Positions 1-11,195 of a stretch of DNA of 41,037 nt are shown one piece after another (within the stretch, counting starts at the first letter, position 1; each line of letters starts with the position of its first letter). Made by a program: the position numbers and the translations under genes. Source of the stretch: Nostocales cyanobacterium (GTDB lineage: Bacteria > Cyanobacteriota > Cyanobacteriia > Cyanobacteriales > Nostocaceae); the NCBI GenBank assembly GCA_004292695.1, contig RDXV01000025.1:1-41037 (forward strand), read 5' to 3'. The notes below the pieces were generated by a model. The model saw only the letters and a program-made list of their open reading frames with translations. It was not told where the DNA came from and ran no database searches.

Positions 1-35
1 AGGGGAAGCAGGGGAAGCAGGGGAAGCAGGGGAAG
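1..35. repeat. 9-bp tandem repeat inside rpoC2
   Basis: The unit AGGGGAAGC occurs nearly four times in a row and continues beyond the left edge. It lies within the rpoC2 reading frame and, because it is 9 bp long, adds whole tripeptides; the minus strand reads Ser-Ser-Pro-Ala-Ser-Pro-Ala. The total copy number cannot be seen. Confidence 0.85.
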
Positions 36-2898
36 AACTGTCACCTGTAACCTGTAACATGTCACCTGATTTGACTGCTAATACCTGTCCTGACTCTGGT
101 GCTGGTACTCCAGGGGCAATTTCCACACCTTCAACTAACAAATCACCTTTTTTGACATTGGGCGCTGTGGTGGTGGTAATGGTGGTCATGTCTGCTTCTC
201 TGAGTACCAAACAACGGCGCACCGCTTCCACATCTCTCCGCACACCCCGGACAATTCCCCCTTCTTTACACAAAATCTGGGTTCTAGCTACCACCGCACC
301 GGGTTCTATGGTTTGTCCATCTTCAACTTCTAAGGTGGTGTGGGTACTGCCTTGGGTAGCATCGGCGGCTATGTCTCGACGAATTACCAAAGACTCTAAA
401 ATTACTAACTGTAATCTCTGAATCTCTGAATTTTCTGCATCAGGTACTAACTCAATGTCCGCTGCCAAAGGTGAGGCCGCGTGTTCCTCCCCTTCTTCCT
501 CAATTTCTAACACCAGTTGCGATCGCAATAATTCCACCCCTTCCACAGATTTCACCCGTTCAGAATCCTTGTAGGGTAAGCGTTGTACCGCCCGCAGTTG
601 AATTGATCTACCATTGGTTTCTTGACCTACGGAGGTGGTGGAAGGTAAGTCAGGATTTTGTGGGACTTCAAACTCCACTACTGGACGGCTTAATAATGCT
701 GGTCCTTCGGGAGATTCCACATACTGAATATACCTTAATTCTGTGGCGGTAATGCCCTGGAACTCTTCCCCTGGTTGAATGAAAGTGTTATCTCGGCTTA
801 ACACCGCCTCTGGATCATCCACCATCAACAATTCCCCTGGTTTAATCACCACTTCCCGGAGAATGTCGTTTTTCTGGGTAATTTCAATCACACCGCTGTT
901 TTGACAGAAGATGTCTTTCACTACCTCAGTACCCGCTTCCACAAACTGCCCATCTTCCACCAACAATAAGGAAATATCTTTATTTACCTCATGGGTTTCT
1001 TCCGGTATCCACAGCAGTGTTCCCCCATTCACCACCTCATAGCCTAACTTGGCTTTACCTTTTTTCTGGACTTCAATTCCCGCAAACTTCAATAAACCGC
1101 CGGTAGTAGTGCGGTAACGGTCATCAATTAATTCCGCGACAATTTGCCCATTCTGTACCTTTGTTCCCGGTGTCGCCCGCAGGTTAAAGGTTTGATTGTT
1201 ACTGGTGGAAACTAGGTAATTATTCTTGCCTTGGGAACTTTGCACTGTCACAGTGGCTTGGTCTAAAATCACTGAAGCGGTGATAATTTCAATTTCCCTG
1301 GTGGACTTACCTACCGTTGCTTCCGGTAAACGTACCACACCCCCATGTACACTGGTGAGTTTGGTTTCTGCTAACACACCGTTGGTAGCGATGCGATCGC
1401 CATTTTTAACTACTAATTCCGCCCCCGGTGGTAAGTTGTAAACATCCCCAGATAATATCCAAATCAAACCGCCCCTAGTGGCTGTGGTGGTGGTGTTGCC
1501 TTGACGGTCGGTTTTTTGTTCAGCGACTACATCAGCAAATTGTACCTCCCCTGCCAAGTCCGTGGCCACATCTTTCACGGCCTTTTCTGTATTAGCTCTG
1601 GCAGTTCTTCCTCCCAACGCTACCTCAGCAATTAACTGGGCTACTTTTACCTGTTGTCCTGGTTGAATGTATAGAGTTGAACCTTGGGTAACTTCAATAT
1701 CTTGGTTCTGTCCATCTTGTCCTTCAATGGTTAATGTGCCGTTGGTTTCTGCATATAAAGCATCTTCCCCATGACGGGTACGGTAGGGACGGGTTTTTAA
1801 CTTCCGGGAAATTTTCACTGTACCGGCGGTTTTTGCTCTCACCTGTTGGGCAACTTCCCCAGTGAATACACCCCCAGTGTGGAAAGTCCGCATGGTTAAC
1901 TGTGTACCCGGTTCACCAATACTTTGGGCAGCAATAATTCCCACAGCTTCCCCTAAGTCTACCATCTTGGCGTGTGCCAAACTCCAACCGTAACAATGTT
2001 GACACACAGAACGGGCAGCTTCACAGGTGAGAGGCGATCGCACCAGGACTTTTTTCACTCCAGCGGCTTGAATTTCGTCAGCTAAGTCATCATCTACTGG
2101 GGTGTTGCGAGGAGCGATGACTTCTTTGGTGACAGGGTGAATGACATCTTCTGCTACTACCCTACCCATTAACCGCGTCGCTATGGGAATTAAGACTTTG
2201 GCATTTTCTACCATGTCTTGTAAAACAATCCCCCGATTAGTACCACAGTCAATTTCCCGAATAATTACATCTTGGGAAACATCTACTAATCTCCGGGTTA
2301 AGTATCCAGAGTCGGCGGTTCTCAAGGCGGTATCAACTAATCCCTTCCTTGCACCGTAACTGGAAATAATGTATTCCGTAACTGTTAACCCTTCCCGGAA
2401 GTTGGTTTTAATGGGTAAGTCAATAATTTCTCCTTGGGGATCTGCCATTAACCCCCGCATTCCTACTAACTGTCGCACCTGGGAAATGTTCCCCCGCGCT
2501 CCCGAAAATGCCATCATGTACACGGAGTTAAGGGGGTTGGTTTTTTTAAAGTGACTTACCACTTCGTCTTTTAAACTTTCTGATGTTCCGTTCCAGGTAT
2601 CAATTACCTTTTGGAATCGTTCAACTTCCGTAATTTCCCCCCGTCTAAACCGTTCCTCAGTGCTGAGAATTTCTGCTTCCGCTGCTTCCAGGAGGGATTT
2701 TTTGGAAGGGGGGACCATTAAGTCATCTACGCTAATGGATACCCCCGCTTTGGTGGCATATCTAAATCCCAAGTCCTTGAGTTTATCTGCCATTACCGCC
2801 GTCCGTGCAGTCCCGTAATGGGTAAAAGACCAGGCAATTAACTTTCTCAGTTGACCCTTATTAACAACAAGGTTACGAAAAATCATTTTTTCTGTCAT
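1..2898 (-). CDS. rpoC2: DNA-directed RNA polymerase subunit beta'' (partial, 3' end outside window)
   Basis: This encodes the C-terminal half of the split beta-prime subunit of cyanobacterial RNA polymerase, carrying the trigger loop region. I read 966 codons in one open frame from ATG at 2898 to the left edge; related cyanobacterial proteins are roughly 1,350 residues, so the C-terminus is missing. The N-terminus reads [18 protein letters not shown] zinc-binding cluster is visible around residues 287-306 ([17 protein letters not shown]), followed by [20 protein letters not shown]. The rest covers the large repetitive insertion typical of cyanobacterial beta''. A ribosome-binding sequence AAGGA lies about 11 bases upstream of the start. 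It is the last gene of rpoB-rpoC1-rpoC2. At the left edge the frame enters a Ser-Pro-Ala tripeptide repeat (see the repeat at 1-35). Identity is certain; the end is not visible. Confidence 0.97.
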   Translation of the reverse strand, partial: MTEKMIFRNLVVNKGQLRKLIAWSFTHYGTARTAVMADKLKDLGFRYATKAGVSISVDDLMVPPSKKSLLEAAEAEILSTEERFRRGEITEVERFQKVIDTWNGTSESLKDEVVSHFKKTNPLNSVYMMAFSGARGNISQVRQLVGMRGLMADPQGEIIDLPIKTNFREGLTVTEYIISSYGARKGLVDTALRTADSGYLTRRLVDVSQDVIIREIDCGTNRGIVLQDMVENAKVLIPIATRLMGRVVAEDVIHPVTKEVIAPRNTPVDDDLADEIQAAGVKKVLVRSPLTCEAARSVCQHCYGWSLAHAKMVDLGEAVGIIAAQSIGEPGTQLTMRTFHTGGVFTGEVAQQVRAKTAGTVKISRKLKTRPYRTRHGEDALYAETNGTLTIEGQDGQNQDIEVTQGSTLYIQPGQQVKVAQLIAEVALGGRTARANTEKAVKDVATDLAGEVQFADVVAEQKTDRQGNTTTTATRGGLIWILSGDVYNLPPGAELVVKNGDRIATNGVLAETKLTSVHGGVVRLPEATVGKSTREIEIITASVILDQATVTVQSSQGKNNYLVSTSNNQTFNLRATPGTKVQNGQIVAELIDDRYRTTTGGLLKFAGIEVQKKGKAKLGYEVVNGGTLLWIPEETHEVNKDISLLLVEDGQFVEAGTEVVKDIFCQNSGVIEITQKNDILREVVIKPGELLMVDDPEAVLSRDNTFIQPGEEFQGITATELRYIQYVESPEGPALLSRPVVEFEVPQNPDLPSTTSVGQETNGRSIQLRAVQRLPYKDSERVKSVEGVELLRSQLVLEIEEEGEEHAASPLAADIELVPDAENSEIQRLQLVILESLVIRRDIAADATQGSTHTTLEVEDGQTIEPGAVVARTQILCKEGGIVRGVRRDVEAVRRCLVLREADMTTITTTTAPNVKKGDLLVEGVEIAPGVPAPESGQVLAVKSGDMLQVTGDSSSPASPASPASP

Positions 2899-3072
2899 TA
2901 GTCTTAGTCCTTAGAATTTAGAATTTAGAATGAAGAATTAAAAGAATTTAGAATTGAAAATGCAGAATTAAGAGGAGAATTTAGAATTGAGAATGTTTTC
3001 AATTTTTTTTATTCTTAATTCCTCATTCTTAATTCCTCATTCTTCATTCTAAATTCTTCATTCTTCATTTAC
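2899..3072. repeat. Heptamer repeat array filling the rpoC1-rpoC2 gap, with inverted symmetry
   Basis: The gap consists almost entirely of degenerate copies of the heptamer ATTTAGA/GAATTTA and variants such as GAATTAA and GAATGAA. The right half (about 3004-3066) carries the reverse complement (TTCTTAATTC, CATTCTAAATTC) of the left half (about 2916-2998). The transcript could therefore fold into a long imperfect hairpin between the two cistrons. The only part that looks like normal leader is the short stretch with AAGGA just before the rpoC2 ATG. Confidence 0.85.
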
Positions 3073-4950
3073 CTAACTAGCTAACGCTTCTTGAATTGCT
3101 TTGTTATAAATCACCCTACCTGGGGTCGTGTAAATATACTGAGAAAGTAAATTACCTTGGGCATCTTCACGGACACGACGGAATTTATACATTAATGTCC
3201 GGCTACCATCTTCATGGGTAACTACTTCTAAAGGTTCTTTGTCTGGTTCTCCGGTTTGCATTTCCCCATCAAACCGCACGTAAACATAGGCGTGGAGGTC
3301 TACTTGTTTTTCCTCGTAAGCCATAATTACGTCATCTAAGGAGGCAAAGAATTTATCTTTACCTTTGGTGGCGTTGGGGTTTTCCGCCGTTAGGTAATAT
3401 GCTCCCAAAACCATGTCTTGGCTAGGGGTGACAATGGGTTTACCTGTAGCTGGTGACAGGATGTTATTAGAAGCCAGCATTAATAATCTTGCTTCTGCTT
3501 GACTTTCTAAGGACAAAGGCACGTGAACCGCCATTTGGTCACCGTCAAAGTCGGCGTTAAAGGCAGGACACACTAGGGGGTGTAATTGAATGGCTCGACC
3601 TTCTACTAAAATTGGTTCAAAAGCCTGAATACCTAATCTATGCAATGTGGGCGCTCGGTTTAACATTACCGGATGCCCTTCGATCACTTCTTCCAACACA
3701 TCCCACACACTGGGGTCATTACGAGAAATTAACTTCTTCGCCGCCTTGATATTGTTCACCATCCCAGAACGAATCAGGCGGTTAATCACAAAAGGTTGAA
3801 ACAACTCAATGGCCATTTCCCTGGGTAGTCCACACTGGTGAATTTGCAGCTTAGGACCAACCACAATTACCGAACGTCCTGAATAGTCCACCCGTTTACC
3901 TAACAGGTTTTGGCGGAAACGTCCCTGTTTACCTTCAATAATATCTGACAAAGATTTCAACGGACGGTTATTTGCACCTACCACAGTCCGACCCCGGCGA
4001 CCATTGTCAATGAGAGCATCCACCGCTTCCTGTAACATCCGTTTTTCATTACGGACAATAATCTCCGGTGCGAGAATTTCCTGTAATCTAGCTAAACGAT
4101 TATTCCGATTAATTACCCGACGGTACAAGTCATTTAAGTCACTGGTGGCAAATCTACCCCCATCCAACTGCACCATTGGCCGCAAGTCGGGAGGAATGAC
4201 GGGAATATAAGACATTACCATCCATTCCGGCTTTGAACCAGTGGCAATAAAGTTATCAATGACCCGCAGTCGTTTAATTAACTTTGCCCGTTTTTGTCCC
4301 TTGGCATTATTAATTTCTTCCCGCAGAGTTTCCGCTTCCTGCTCCAAGTTAATATCAGCCAACAGTCTTAACAGAGCTTCCGCCCCAATGCCCACTTCCA
4401 CACCCACCAACTGGGAATCTTCACTATAAATAGCGTCTTCAATTTCAATCCACTGGTCTTCTGTTAACAGTTGTTTATAGGTGAGAGTATCTGCATTACC
4501 AGGTGCTAAAACTACATAAGAGTTGAAATATACAATCTGTTCCACATCCCGCAAGGGCATATCTAGCAAAATGGCAATATAACTAGGAATCCCCTTGAGA
4601 TACCAAACATGAGCCACAGGTGCAGCCAGCTTAATAAAACCCATACGATGACGGCGTACCCGTGATTCTGTCACCTCCACACCACAGCGCTCACAGACAA
4701 TTCCTCTATGGCGTACCCGTTTATACTTACCACAGTGACATTCCCAATCCTTAGCGGGGCCAAATATCCGCTCACAAAACAAACCATCCATTTCTGGTTT
4801 CAGGGTGCGGTAATTAATGGTTTCTGGTTTCGTCACCTCACCCACCACCTGACCATTAGGCAAAGTCCGTTCACCCCAGGTTCTGATTCTATCCGGTGAA
4901 GCCAGCCCGATTTTTACGTAGTCAAATTGATTAGATTGAATTGAACGCAT
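3073..4950 (-). CDS. rpoC1: DNA-directed RNA polymerase subunit gamma (beta' N-terminal part)
   Basis: This is the N-terminal half of beta-prime, which forms the active centre with beta. It is 625 residues, normal for cyanobacteria. The N-terminal zinc site is seen as C71, C73, C86 and C89 ([20 protein letters not shown]). The catalytic magnesium motif NADFDGD is at residues 465-471, with the three aspartates at 467, 469 and 471. [21 protein letters not shown] lies ahead of it. The ATG at 4950 is the only sensible start, because [20 protein letters not shown] matches the family N-terminus. The bases immediately 5' of it are heptamer repeat (ATTCTAAATTCTC then ATG), so there is no visible Shine-Dalgarno. 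It sits between rpoB and rpoC2, each separated by a repeat-filled gap of about 174 bp. Confidence 0.98.
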   Translation of the reverse strand: MRSIQSNQFDYVKIGLASPDRIRTWGERTLPNGQVVGEVTKPETINYRTLKPEMDGLFCERIFGPAKDWECHCGKYKRVRHRGIVCERCGVEVTESRVRRHRMGFIKLAAPVAHVWYLKGIPSYIAILLDMPLRDVEQIVYFNSYVVLAPGNADTLTYKQLLTEDQWIEIEDAIYSEDSQLVGVEVGIGAEALLRLLADINLEQEAETLREEINNAKGQKRAKLIKRLRVIDNFIATGSKPEWMVMSYIPVIPPDLRPMVQLDGGRFATSDLNDLYRRVINRNNRLARLQEILAPEIIVRNEKRMLQEAVDALIDNGRRGRTVVGANNRPLKSLSDIIEGKQGRFRQNLLGKRVDYSGRSVIVVGPKLQIHQCGLPREMAIELFQPFVINRLIRSGMVNNIKAAKKLISRNDPSVWDVLEEVIEGHPVMLNRAPTLHRLGIQAFEPILVEGRAIQLHPLVCPAFNADFDGDQMAVHVPLSLESQAEARLLMLASNNILSPATGKPIVTPSQDMVLGAYYLTAENPNATKGKDKFFASLDDVIMAYEEKQVDLHAYVYVRFDGEMQTGEPDKEPLEVVTHEDGSRTLMYKFRRVREDAQGNLLSQYIYTTPGRVIYNKAIQEALAS

Positions 4951-5124
4951 GAGAATTTAGAATTTAGAATTTAGAATTTAGAATGAAGAGAATTAAGAAT
5001 TTAGATTTTAGAATGCAGAATTAAAAAGAATTGAGAACTTAAAATTAAGAGCATTGAGAATATTTTTATTTTCTTAATTCTAAATTTTCTTAATTCTAAA
5101 TTCTACATTCTAAATTCTTAATTC
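4951..5124. repeat. Heptamer repeat array filling the rpoB-rpoC1 gap, with inverted symmetry
   Basis: This has the same architecture as the rpoC1-rpoC2 gap. Four or more copies of GAATTTA/ATTTAGA occur at 4953-4985, with degenerate copies through about 5055. Reverse-complement units (TTCTTAATTCTAAATT, CATTCTAAATTC) follow from about 5072 to 5124. The array begins directly at the rpoB stop codon and ends one or two bases from the rpoC1 start codon. The two arms could pair in the polycistronic mRNA. Confidence 0.88.
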
Positions 5125-8100
5125 CTATTCGTCATCTTCTGATAAATCACGGGAAAGTGACTGATAGGTAGGACGGGGTGGTGTGCGGCGGGCGTTTTGG
5201 TCTGCCATGAGGTCAACTTCCACATCCAAAGAACTACCATCAGCTTGGGTTTCTACCTTATGCACGGCAATGTCTAATCCCAAGGATTGTAATTCTCGCA
5301 TTAATACCTTAAAGGATTCAGGAGTACCGGGGCGAGGAATGGCTTTACCCTTAACAATGGCGTTTAATGCCTCGTTTCTACCTTGCATATCATCGGATTT
5401 GACTGTTAACAATTCCTGCAAAGTATAAGCTGCTCCAAAAGCCTCCAATGCCCACACTTCCATTTCCCCAAACCTTTGGCCACCTTGTTGAGCTTTACCG
5501 CCCAATGGTTGCTGTGTGACTAAGGAGTAAGGACCAGTGGAGCGGGCGTGAATTTTATCATCTACTAAATGCACCAGTTTGAGCATATAAGCAACACCCA
5601 CCGTCACCGGGTGATCAAAGGGTTCACCGGTTCTACCGTCATAAACCATGATTTTGCCAGCGTTGTCGGGGTTATATAACCAATCTTTACTGGTTTCGTC
5701 TCTGGCTTCTTGGAGTTTGCCGTGAACAATGCGCCGGGAAGATTCTTCCCCATACATTTCATCAAAGGGTGTAATTTTAAACCTTACCCCTAAGTTATGG
5801 CCAGCCCAGCCTAGTAAACATTCAAATACTTGACCTACGTTCATTCGGCTAGGTACACCCAAGGGATTGAGAACAATATCTACAGGTGAACCATCGGGTA
5901 AATAGGGCATATCTTCCAGTGGGAGAATGCGGGAAATGATACCTTTGTTTCCGTGTCTCCCTGCCATTTTATCGCCGACTTGGATTTTCCGTTTTTGGGC
6001 GACATATACCCGTACTACCATGTTTGCCCCCGGTGGCAGTTCGTCCCCTTGTTCTCTGGTGAACAGGCGCACATCTACTACCCGGCCTTTTTCACCGTTG
6101 GGAACTCGCAGGGAATTATCCCTTACGTCACGGGCTTTTTCACCAAATATGGCTCTGAGGAGTTTTTCTTCTGGGGGTTGGTCAGATTCACCTTTGGGGG
6201 TAACTTTTCCTACTAGAATATCTCCAGATTCTACCCACGCCCCAATTCTGATGATGCCTTGTTCGTCTAGTTGTCTGAGGGCATCTTCACCGACGTTGGG
6301 AATTTCTCTGGTGATTTCTTCTGGTCCGAGTTTAGTTTGTCTGGCCTCAATTTCGTATTTTTCAATGTGAATGGAGGTGTATATGTCGTCTTGGACTAGG
6401 CGCTCGGAAATTAAGATTGCGTCTTCGTAGTTGTAACCCTCCCAGGGCATATAGGTGACAATGATGTTTTGTCCTAATGCCAGTTCTCCCCCTTCGGTGG
6501 ATGAACCATCAGCTAATACCTGTCCTGTGACTACTTTTTCCCCAATTCTGACTAGGGGTTTTTGGTTTAAACAGGTGTCTTGGTTAGAACGTTGATATTT
6601 GGAGAGAAAATATCTAACTTCTTGTTGTTTAGGTGGTTCTGAGGTTTCTGTTTCCCCTGGTAGGGCTTTTTCTCTGACTCTGACGCGAATTTCGTTAGCG
6701 TCTACATACACTACGTCGCCGTCGGTACGAGAGACTATTACCATCCCTGAATCTCTAGCAGCTTGGGCTTCTAAACCTGTTCCGACTAAGGGGCGTTCTG
6801 GTTTGAGTAGGGGTACTGCTTGCCGTTGCATATTTGACCCCATTAATGCCCGGTTCGCGTCGTCATGTTCCAAGAAGGGAATCATGCTGGTAGCTACGGA
6901 GACAATCTGCACTGGGGAAACTGCTACATAGTCTACTTGCTCTGGGCTTGTGGTTGTCCAGTCTTGGCGATAACGAACGGGTACTTGTGGTCCTTTGATG
7001 TATCCGTTTTCATCTAAGGGTACGTCTCCTGTGGCGGTTCGCAGATCGTCTTCTTCGTCTGCTGTCATGTATACAGGAGGTACGTCAAATCTCACCCTGC
7101 CGTTTTCTACTGGTCTAAAGGGTGTTTCTAAGAATCCATATTGGTTGACGCGAGCATGGGTAGCTAGTGAACCAATTAATCCTGCGTTTGGACCTTCTGG
7201 GGTCTCAATGGGGCAGATCCGCCCGTAATGGCTGGGGTGAATATCTCGGACTGCGAAACCTGCTCTTTCTCTGGTTAAACCACCTGGTCCCAAGGCACTA
7301 AGTCGGCGTTTATGGGTTAGTTCCGCTAGGGGGTTGGTTTGATCCATGAACTGACTCAGTTGGCTAGAACCAAAGAATTCTTTGATTGCTGCTACTAAGG
7401 GTTTGGGGTTAACTAGGGATGCGGGGGTGAGAACTTCAGCATCGGATACTGTCATTCTTTCTCTGATGATCCGCTCTAGGCGGTTTAGCCCTACTCTGAC
7501 TTGGTTTTGCAGTAGTTCGCCTACGCTTCTAACTCGGCGATTTCCGAGGTGATCAATGTCGTCTATGTTACCGATGTCATATTCTAGGTTAATCAGGTAG
7601 TCTATGGCTGCGAGGATGTCTCCTGGGGTGAGAACCCGCACTGTGTCAGGTACGGAGAGGCGAAGTTTTTTGTTGAGTTTGTATCTGCCTACTTTGCCTA
7701 AGTCATAGCGTTTGGGATCAAAGAAGCGGGATTCTAATAGTTGTTGTCCACCTAATACTGTGGGTGGTTCACCAGGACGGAGTTTGCGGTATAACTCCAT
7801 GAGGGCTTCTTCTTCGGAAAATTGCCCTTCTTTTTCGATGGTTTTTTGGAAGTATTCGGGATGACGCAGGGCATCAAAGATTTCGTTGTCTGATAAGCCT
7901 AGTGCTTTGAGTAGTACCTGTGCTGATAGTTTGCGGGTTTTGTCTATTCTCACCCACACTAGATCGTTACGGTCTGTTTCAAATTTGAGCCATGCTCCCC
8001 GGTTAGGGATTAAGCTGGCAGAATAAGTTCTGCGTCCGTTTTTATCAATTTCTGATTTGTAGTAAACCCCAGGCGATCGCACGATCTGGTTAACTATTAC

Positions 8101-8463
8101 CCGCTCTGCACCGTTAATAATAAACGTACCGCGATCTGTCATTAAGGGCAGATCACCTATAAATACTTCTTGTTCTTTTATATCCCCTGTTTCTTTGTTT
8201 AATAGTCTGGTGGGGACATACATTTGTACTGCATAGGTGCTATCACGTCGTTTTGATTCTTCGACGCTATATTTAGGTTCTTTGAGTTTATAGTTTTGTC
8301 CTAAAAAATGCAGTTCTAATTTGCCTGTGTAGTCTGTAATGGGACTAAAGGAGTTCAACTCTTCTATTAATCCTTCTTCTAAAAACCAGCGAAAGCTTGA
8401 GCGCTGGATTTCAATCAAGTCTGGCAATAGAAAGGCTGGTTCCATATAAGTTTCGTTTGTCAT
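5125..8463 (-). CDS. rpoB: DNA-directed RNA polymerase subunit beta
   Basis: This is the beta subunit of RNA polymerase, 1,112 residues from the chosen ATG at 8463. The frame stays open for another 42 codons upstream, to a TTG/ATG-type start near 8589. However, the family N-terminus is [20 protein letters not shown], so the upstream extension (rich in Lys, Arg and Asn) is most likely leader. The rifampicin-pocket region is clear ([20 protein letters not shown], then [20 protein letters not shown]). Conserved catalytic-cleft motifs also appear ([28 protein letters not shown]). AGAGG lies just ahead of the ATG. The C-terminus ends RDLSEDDE, and the stop codon abuts the repeat array. It is first in the rpoB-rpoC1-rpoC2 operon and follows rpsT and tatD on the same strand. 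Confidence 0.98.
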   Translation of the reverse strand: MTNETYMEPAFLLPDLIEIQRSSFRWFLEEGLIEELNSFSPITDYTGKLELHFLGQNYKLKEPKYSVEESKRRDSTYAVQMYVPTRLLNKETGDIKEQEVFIGDLPLMTDRGTFIINGAERVIVNQIVRSPGVYYKSEIDKNGRRTYSASLIPNRGAWLKFETDRNDLVWVRIDKTRKLSAQVLLKALGLSDNEIFDALRHPEYFQKTIEKEGQFSEEEALMELYRKLRPGEPPTVLGGQQLLESRFFDPKRYDLGKVGRYKLNKKLRLSVPDTVRVLTPGDILAAIDYLINLEYDIGNIDDIDHLGNRRVRSVGELLQNQVRVGLNRLERIIRERMTVSDAEVLTPASLVNPKPLVAAIKEFFGSSQLSQFMDQTNPLAELTHKRRLSALGPGGLTRERAGFAVRDIHPSHYGRICPIETPEGPNAGLIGSLATHARVNQYGFLETPFRPVENGRVRFDVPPVYMTADEEDDLRTATGDVPLDENGYIKGPQVPVRYRQDWTTTSPEQVDYVAVSPVQIVSVATSMIPFLEHDDANRALMGSNMQRQAVPLLKPERPLVGTGLEAQAARDSGMVIVSRTDGDVVYVDANEIRVRVREKALPGETETSEPPKQQEVRYFLSKYQRSNQDTCLNQKPLVRIGEKVVTGQVLADGSSTEGGELALGQNIIVTYMPWEGYNYEDAILISERLVQDDIYTSIHIEKYEIEARQTKLGPEEITREIPNVGEDALRQLDEQGIIRIGAWVESGDILVGKVTPKGESDQPPEEKLLRAIFGEKARDVRDNSLRVPNGEKGRVVDVRLFTREQGDELPPGANMVVRVYVAQKRKIQVGDKMAGRHGNKGIISRILPLEDMPYLPDGSPVDIVLNPLGVPSRMNVGQVFECLLGWAGHNLGVRFKITPFDEMYGEESSRRIVHGKLQEARDETSKDWLYNPDNAGKIMVYDGRTGEPFDHPVTVGVAYMLKLVHLVDDKIHARSTGPYSLVTQQPLGGKAQQGGQRFGEMEVWALEAFGAAYTLQELLTVKSDDMQGRNEALNAIVKGKAIPRPGTPESFKVLMRELQSLGLDIAVHKVETQADGSSLDVEVDLMADQNARRTPPRPTYQSLSRDLSEDDE

Positions 8464-8538
8464 GCCTCTACCTTTGTCAACCTGGTTAAACTTTCGCTTG
8501 TGTGCCGCTGTGACGGTGTTGCCAATTTTAGCTTTTTG

Positions 8539-8568
8539 TGTATACTCTCTTGGATAATTTTGGCGCAA
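8539..8568 (-). promoter_or_regulatory. Candidate rpoB promoter
   Basis: On the minus strand TTGCGC (8568-8563) is followed after 18 bases by TATACA (8544-8539). This would give a leader of about 70 bases before the ATG at 8463. It would also place transcription initiation inside the upstream in-frame extension, supporting the shorter RpoB start. The boxes are only partial consensus matches; a promoter further upstream in the gap is equally possible. Confidence 0.3.
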
Positions 8569-8572
8569 ACTA

Positions 8573-9241
8573 TCTCTATTTATGTGCAAAAAGCTGTGAG
8601 CAGCGATAAAATCTGAAATAGATTAGATACTGATGGGAATGTGTGGTTTTTACTAGCCGCAATGTTAGTTGATGAGTCAGTTCCTGTTTCCGCGTTTTGT
8701 AATTAAACACGAGTTGCTTACTCAATCTCCTTGCTTGGATGCTGCTGTTTTTTTAACACATCTTTTCTATATTGGTGGTAACATCCCAAATATGAAGAAT
8801 CCGTAAGGGGCGGTTCTTGATCAGGATGAATTTATTTTGCTGATTTTTAGTCACAAGGCTCTTACTTTTATTAATCTTTAATAGTTTCATCCTCAGATTT
8901 TAGCTGTTGTGGTTGCACTACCTATCTCACACAGTCAGGCTAGGTTTTGTTTTTCTTGAGATCATCTACTTGTGGAGATATATTTAGATGTCTATGATTT
9001 GGTGATTGTAAGTTTGATCAACAATTACTAACACTTGACTAAAATTAGATTTGGTAGCAGCTTTGACTTAGCTATTTTCTGTAGTTAGTTTAAATTTCCT
9101 TCCTTTATCATTATGACATAAGTAAAATGCTTGGGAGGGAATGATCTTATCACAGTTTTGTCATGGCAAGGTTTCTGTTTTTACGATTTGCTTAGTCGAA
9201 TTTGGTCTATGGTTGGGGCAAGGGTTGTTACTTGCTGGATG
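8573..9241. other. Gene-free gap between tatD and rpoB
   Basis: About 670 bases without a supportable gene on either strand. The position implies that it holds promoter and leader sequences for rpoB and the end of the tatD transcript. I see no strong terminator and no tandem repeat. A GGAGATTGAGTAAGC stretch on the minus strand near 8717-8731 looks like a ribosome-binding site, but no convincing open frame follows. Confidence 0.5.
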
Positions 9242-10039
9242 TTAAGTTTCTGAGACTGAGGATAAACCAAATAATTTACAAGCATTAGCTGTGGTTTGGT
9301 TGGCGATCGCCTCTATGGTTTCGCCTCTAATTTTTGCTAGGTGTTCAGCTACATAACCCACATAGGCGGGTTCGTTGCGCTTCTCTCCTCTTTTGGGTGT
9401 AGGAGCTAGAAATGGACAATCGGTTTCTATCAGTAATCTATCACTACTTACCATTGCGGCTGATGCTTGGATGGTTTTTGCGCTTTTAAATGTAACTGTA
9501 CCACTGAAACTGATGTAAAACCCCAAATCTAAAAACCACTGGGTTTCTTCTGGTGTACCCCCCCAACAGTGCATTACACCCCGTACTCTTTCCCCTTGTT
9601 TTTTCTGCCATTTTTGCAATATTTCTTTTACCTGTGAAGCTGCATCCCGACAATGGATGATCACTGGTAAATTCAATTCGCTGGCGATCGCTAACTGTGC
9701 TTCAAATACCATGATTTGTTGTTCATAGTTATTTGCTTTATAAAAATCCAAGCCCATTTCCCCAATAGCGACTATTTTCTGGTCAGAACTGGCGAGAGTT
9801 TTAATTTTCTCGCTGCTGTCCTCTTGCCATTTATCTGCATCTAGGGGATGCAAACCCACAGCAAAGCTAATTTCGGGGAATTGGTGTGCTATTGCCTGGA
9901 TGCTGGCAAATTCTCCGGGGTGAACACAGGAATGTACTAAATGTGTTACTCCTGCTTGTTGCCAACGTGATCGCACTGCTGCTAAATCTGGCTGAAAAAG
10001 ATCAAAGTTTAGATGTACGTGGGTGTCTATCAGACGCAT
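9242..10039 (-). CDS. tatD: TatD-family metal-dependent deoxyribonuclease/hydrolase
   Basis: A TIM-barrel hydrolase of the TatD family, 265 residues, normal length. The family has 3'-5' DNase or exonuclease activity that depends on two metals. Metal ligands are all visible: H7 and H9 (THVHLN), E94 ([10 protein letters not shown]), H129 (PVIIHCRDA), H157 (GVMHCWGG) and D207 (IETDCPF). It lies 77 bases downstream of rpsT and upstream of rpoB on the same strand; this neighbourhood recurs in cyanobacteria as I recall. It is cytoplasmic, with no signal peptide. The substrate in the cell is not evident from the sequence. Confidence 0.93.
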   Translation of the reverse strand: MRLIDTHVHLNFDLFQPDLAAVRSRWQQAGVTHLVHSCVHPGEFASIQAIAHQFPEISFAVGLHPLDADKWQEDSSEKIKTLASSDQKIVAIGEMGLDFYKANNYEQQIMVFEAQLAIASELNLPVIIHCRDAASQVKEILQKWQKKQGERVRGVMHCWGGTPEETQWFLDLGFYISFSGTVTFKSAKTIQASAAMVSSDRLLIETDCPFLAPTPKRGEKRNEPAYVGYVAEHLAKIRGETIEAIANQTTANACKLFGLSSVSET

Positions 10040-10116
10040 AGTTTTCGTCAGAGTTCATTGCCAAGGAGTTTATTAGCCTTGTTTTAGTTGGTTGCTAATA
10101 AATTAACTTCAATAAG

Positions 10117-10410
10117 TTATGCTGCTGGGGTGACAGCTTTAATTTTTTTAGCCAACCTTGACTTTTTCCTCGCTCCGTTGTTGGGATGAAATACACCCCG
10201 CTTGACAGCTTTATCAATTTTGCTGTAAGCCTCTGACATTCTTGTATCTACTACTTGCTTAGATTCTGGGCTAGGGTTAGCCGCGTATTCTTCTACTGCC
10301 ACAAAGTATTTTTTCATCAGGGTTCTAACCGCCGATTTGTATGCTTTGTTCCGCAGTCTATTACGTTCACCGATTTTTGCGCGTTTAAGAGCAGACTTTG
10401 AATTAGCCAC
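10117..10410 (-). CDS. rpsT: 30S ribosomal protein S20
   Basis: Small ribosomal subunit protein bS20, 97 residues, binding 16S rRNA. I chose GTG at 10410 because it gives the family N-terminus [20 protein letters not shown]. It also has GGA seven bases upstream. A TTG four codons further upstream would add residues absent from the family. The protein is rich in Lys and Arg, as expected. The C-terminal [21 protein letters not shown] matches the conserved S20 pattern. It is first in the rpsT-tatD-rpoB run and divergent from hisD. Confidence 0.96.
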   Translation of the reverse strand: MANSKSALKRAKIGERNRLRNKAYKSAVRTLMKKYFVAVEEYAANPSPESKQVVDTRMSEAYSKIDKAVKRGVFHPNNGARKKSRLAKKIKAVTPAA

Positions 10411-11195
10411 AGTCAATTCCAAAAAGACTATTAATTAATATGTACACACACTACTAGACTTACTAATATAGCACCAAAATTGCCAATGTTATAATTTCTG
10501 CTAAAAATCTCACCTAAAAAATTTCTGATCATGATTCTGCCAAAGTTGTGAGTTAGGAACGAGAAGAACAGCTATGATTAAGGTTATAGGCAAGAATCTT
10601 AGGAGTATCAAAAAATCCAGGTTAAGCTAGAGAAGAGAAATGAAATGAACTTTAGCCAAAATCGGTTTAAAAGCTCAAACACTTCTCAAATCAGCAAACA
10701 AATCTGTTCAAATCACCTAAATGAACTTCAGCTTGTTTCATGGAAACAGAGTGAAGTCATAAACAGGGTTAATTAACGGCAATAGAAAATGCTCAAGTTA
10801 GAGTTTGGAACGGGACTAAAAAACCACTGATACTAGCGGATTGGGTAAAAAACTCTCTTCCTCAAACACTGGAAAAGTGTTAACATAATTAGAATATTAG
10901 GTAATAAACCAGCCTAAAACAGCTAATAGTGGAGTGAGTTATCATTAGTCCCAAAGACTGTCAGTGGCTAAGTTCCTAAACTACTGCCAACAGTAAACAG
11001 GGATTTAAGAAAAGCTCACAAATAGCTTTGATGAGTAGGTTTTATAGGACGGCAAACGTTGTCCCAACTGAAAGCCTGAAAAACCAGTAAGTGCCGTCAC
11101 TCTTAAAAAACCAAGAAGCTAACTTCAGGTCTTCAGGTAGATTTGAGTAAGTTTAGTAAAACGAAATATTATATTTTTGGTATTGTCTTTACTCC
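10411..11195 (+). other. Gene-free region upstream of hisD with several paired segments; candidate leader or ncRNA
   Basis: No credible protein frame lies in these 785 bases. The plus strand is strikingly rich in A and G, and several complementary segments are exact. ACTTCA..TGTTTC-ATG-GAAACA..TGAAGT forms a two-part hairpin at 10725-10757. AACACT-GGAAA-AGTGTT sits at 10865-10881. GGGACTAA (10812-10819) can pair with TTAGTCCC (10945-10952), enclosing the second hairpin. GACGGCA (11048-11054) can pair with TGCCGTC (11092-11098). I do not recognise RNase P RNA, tmRNA, 6S RNA or a known riboswitch in it. It must also contain the divergent promoters of rpsT and hisD. Calling it an RNA is an inference from pairing alone. 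Confidence 0.4.

Noticed and set aside
5953-6216. Open frames opposite rpoB, rpoC1 and pnp
   Set aside because: They lie antisense to strongly conserved genes and show no protein-family features.
8464-8589. In-frame N-terminal extension of rpoB (42 codons)
   Set aside because: The family N-terminus begins at the ATG at 8463. The extension has no family resemblance, and a possible promoter -10 box falls inside it.
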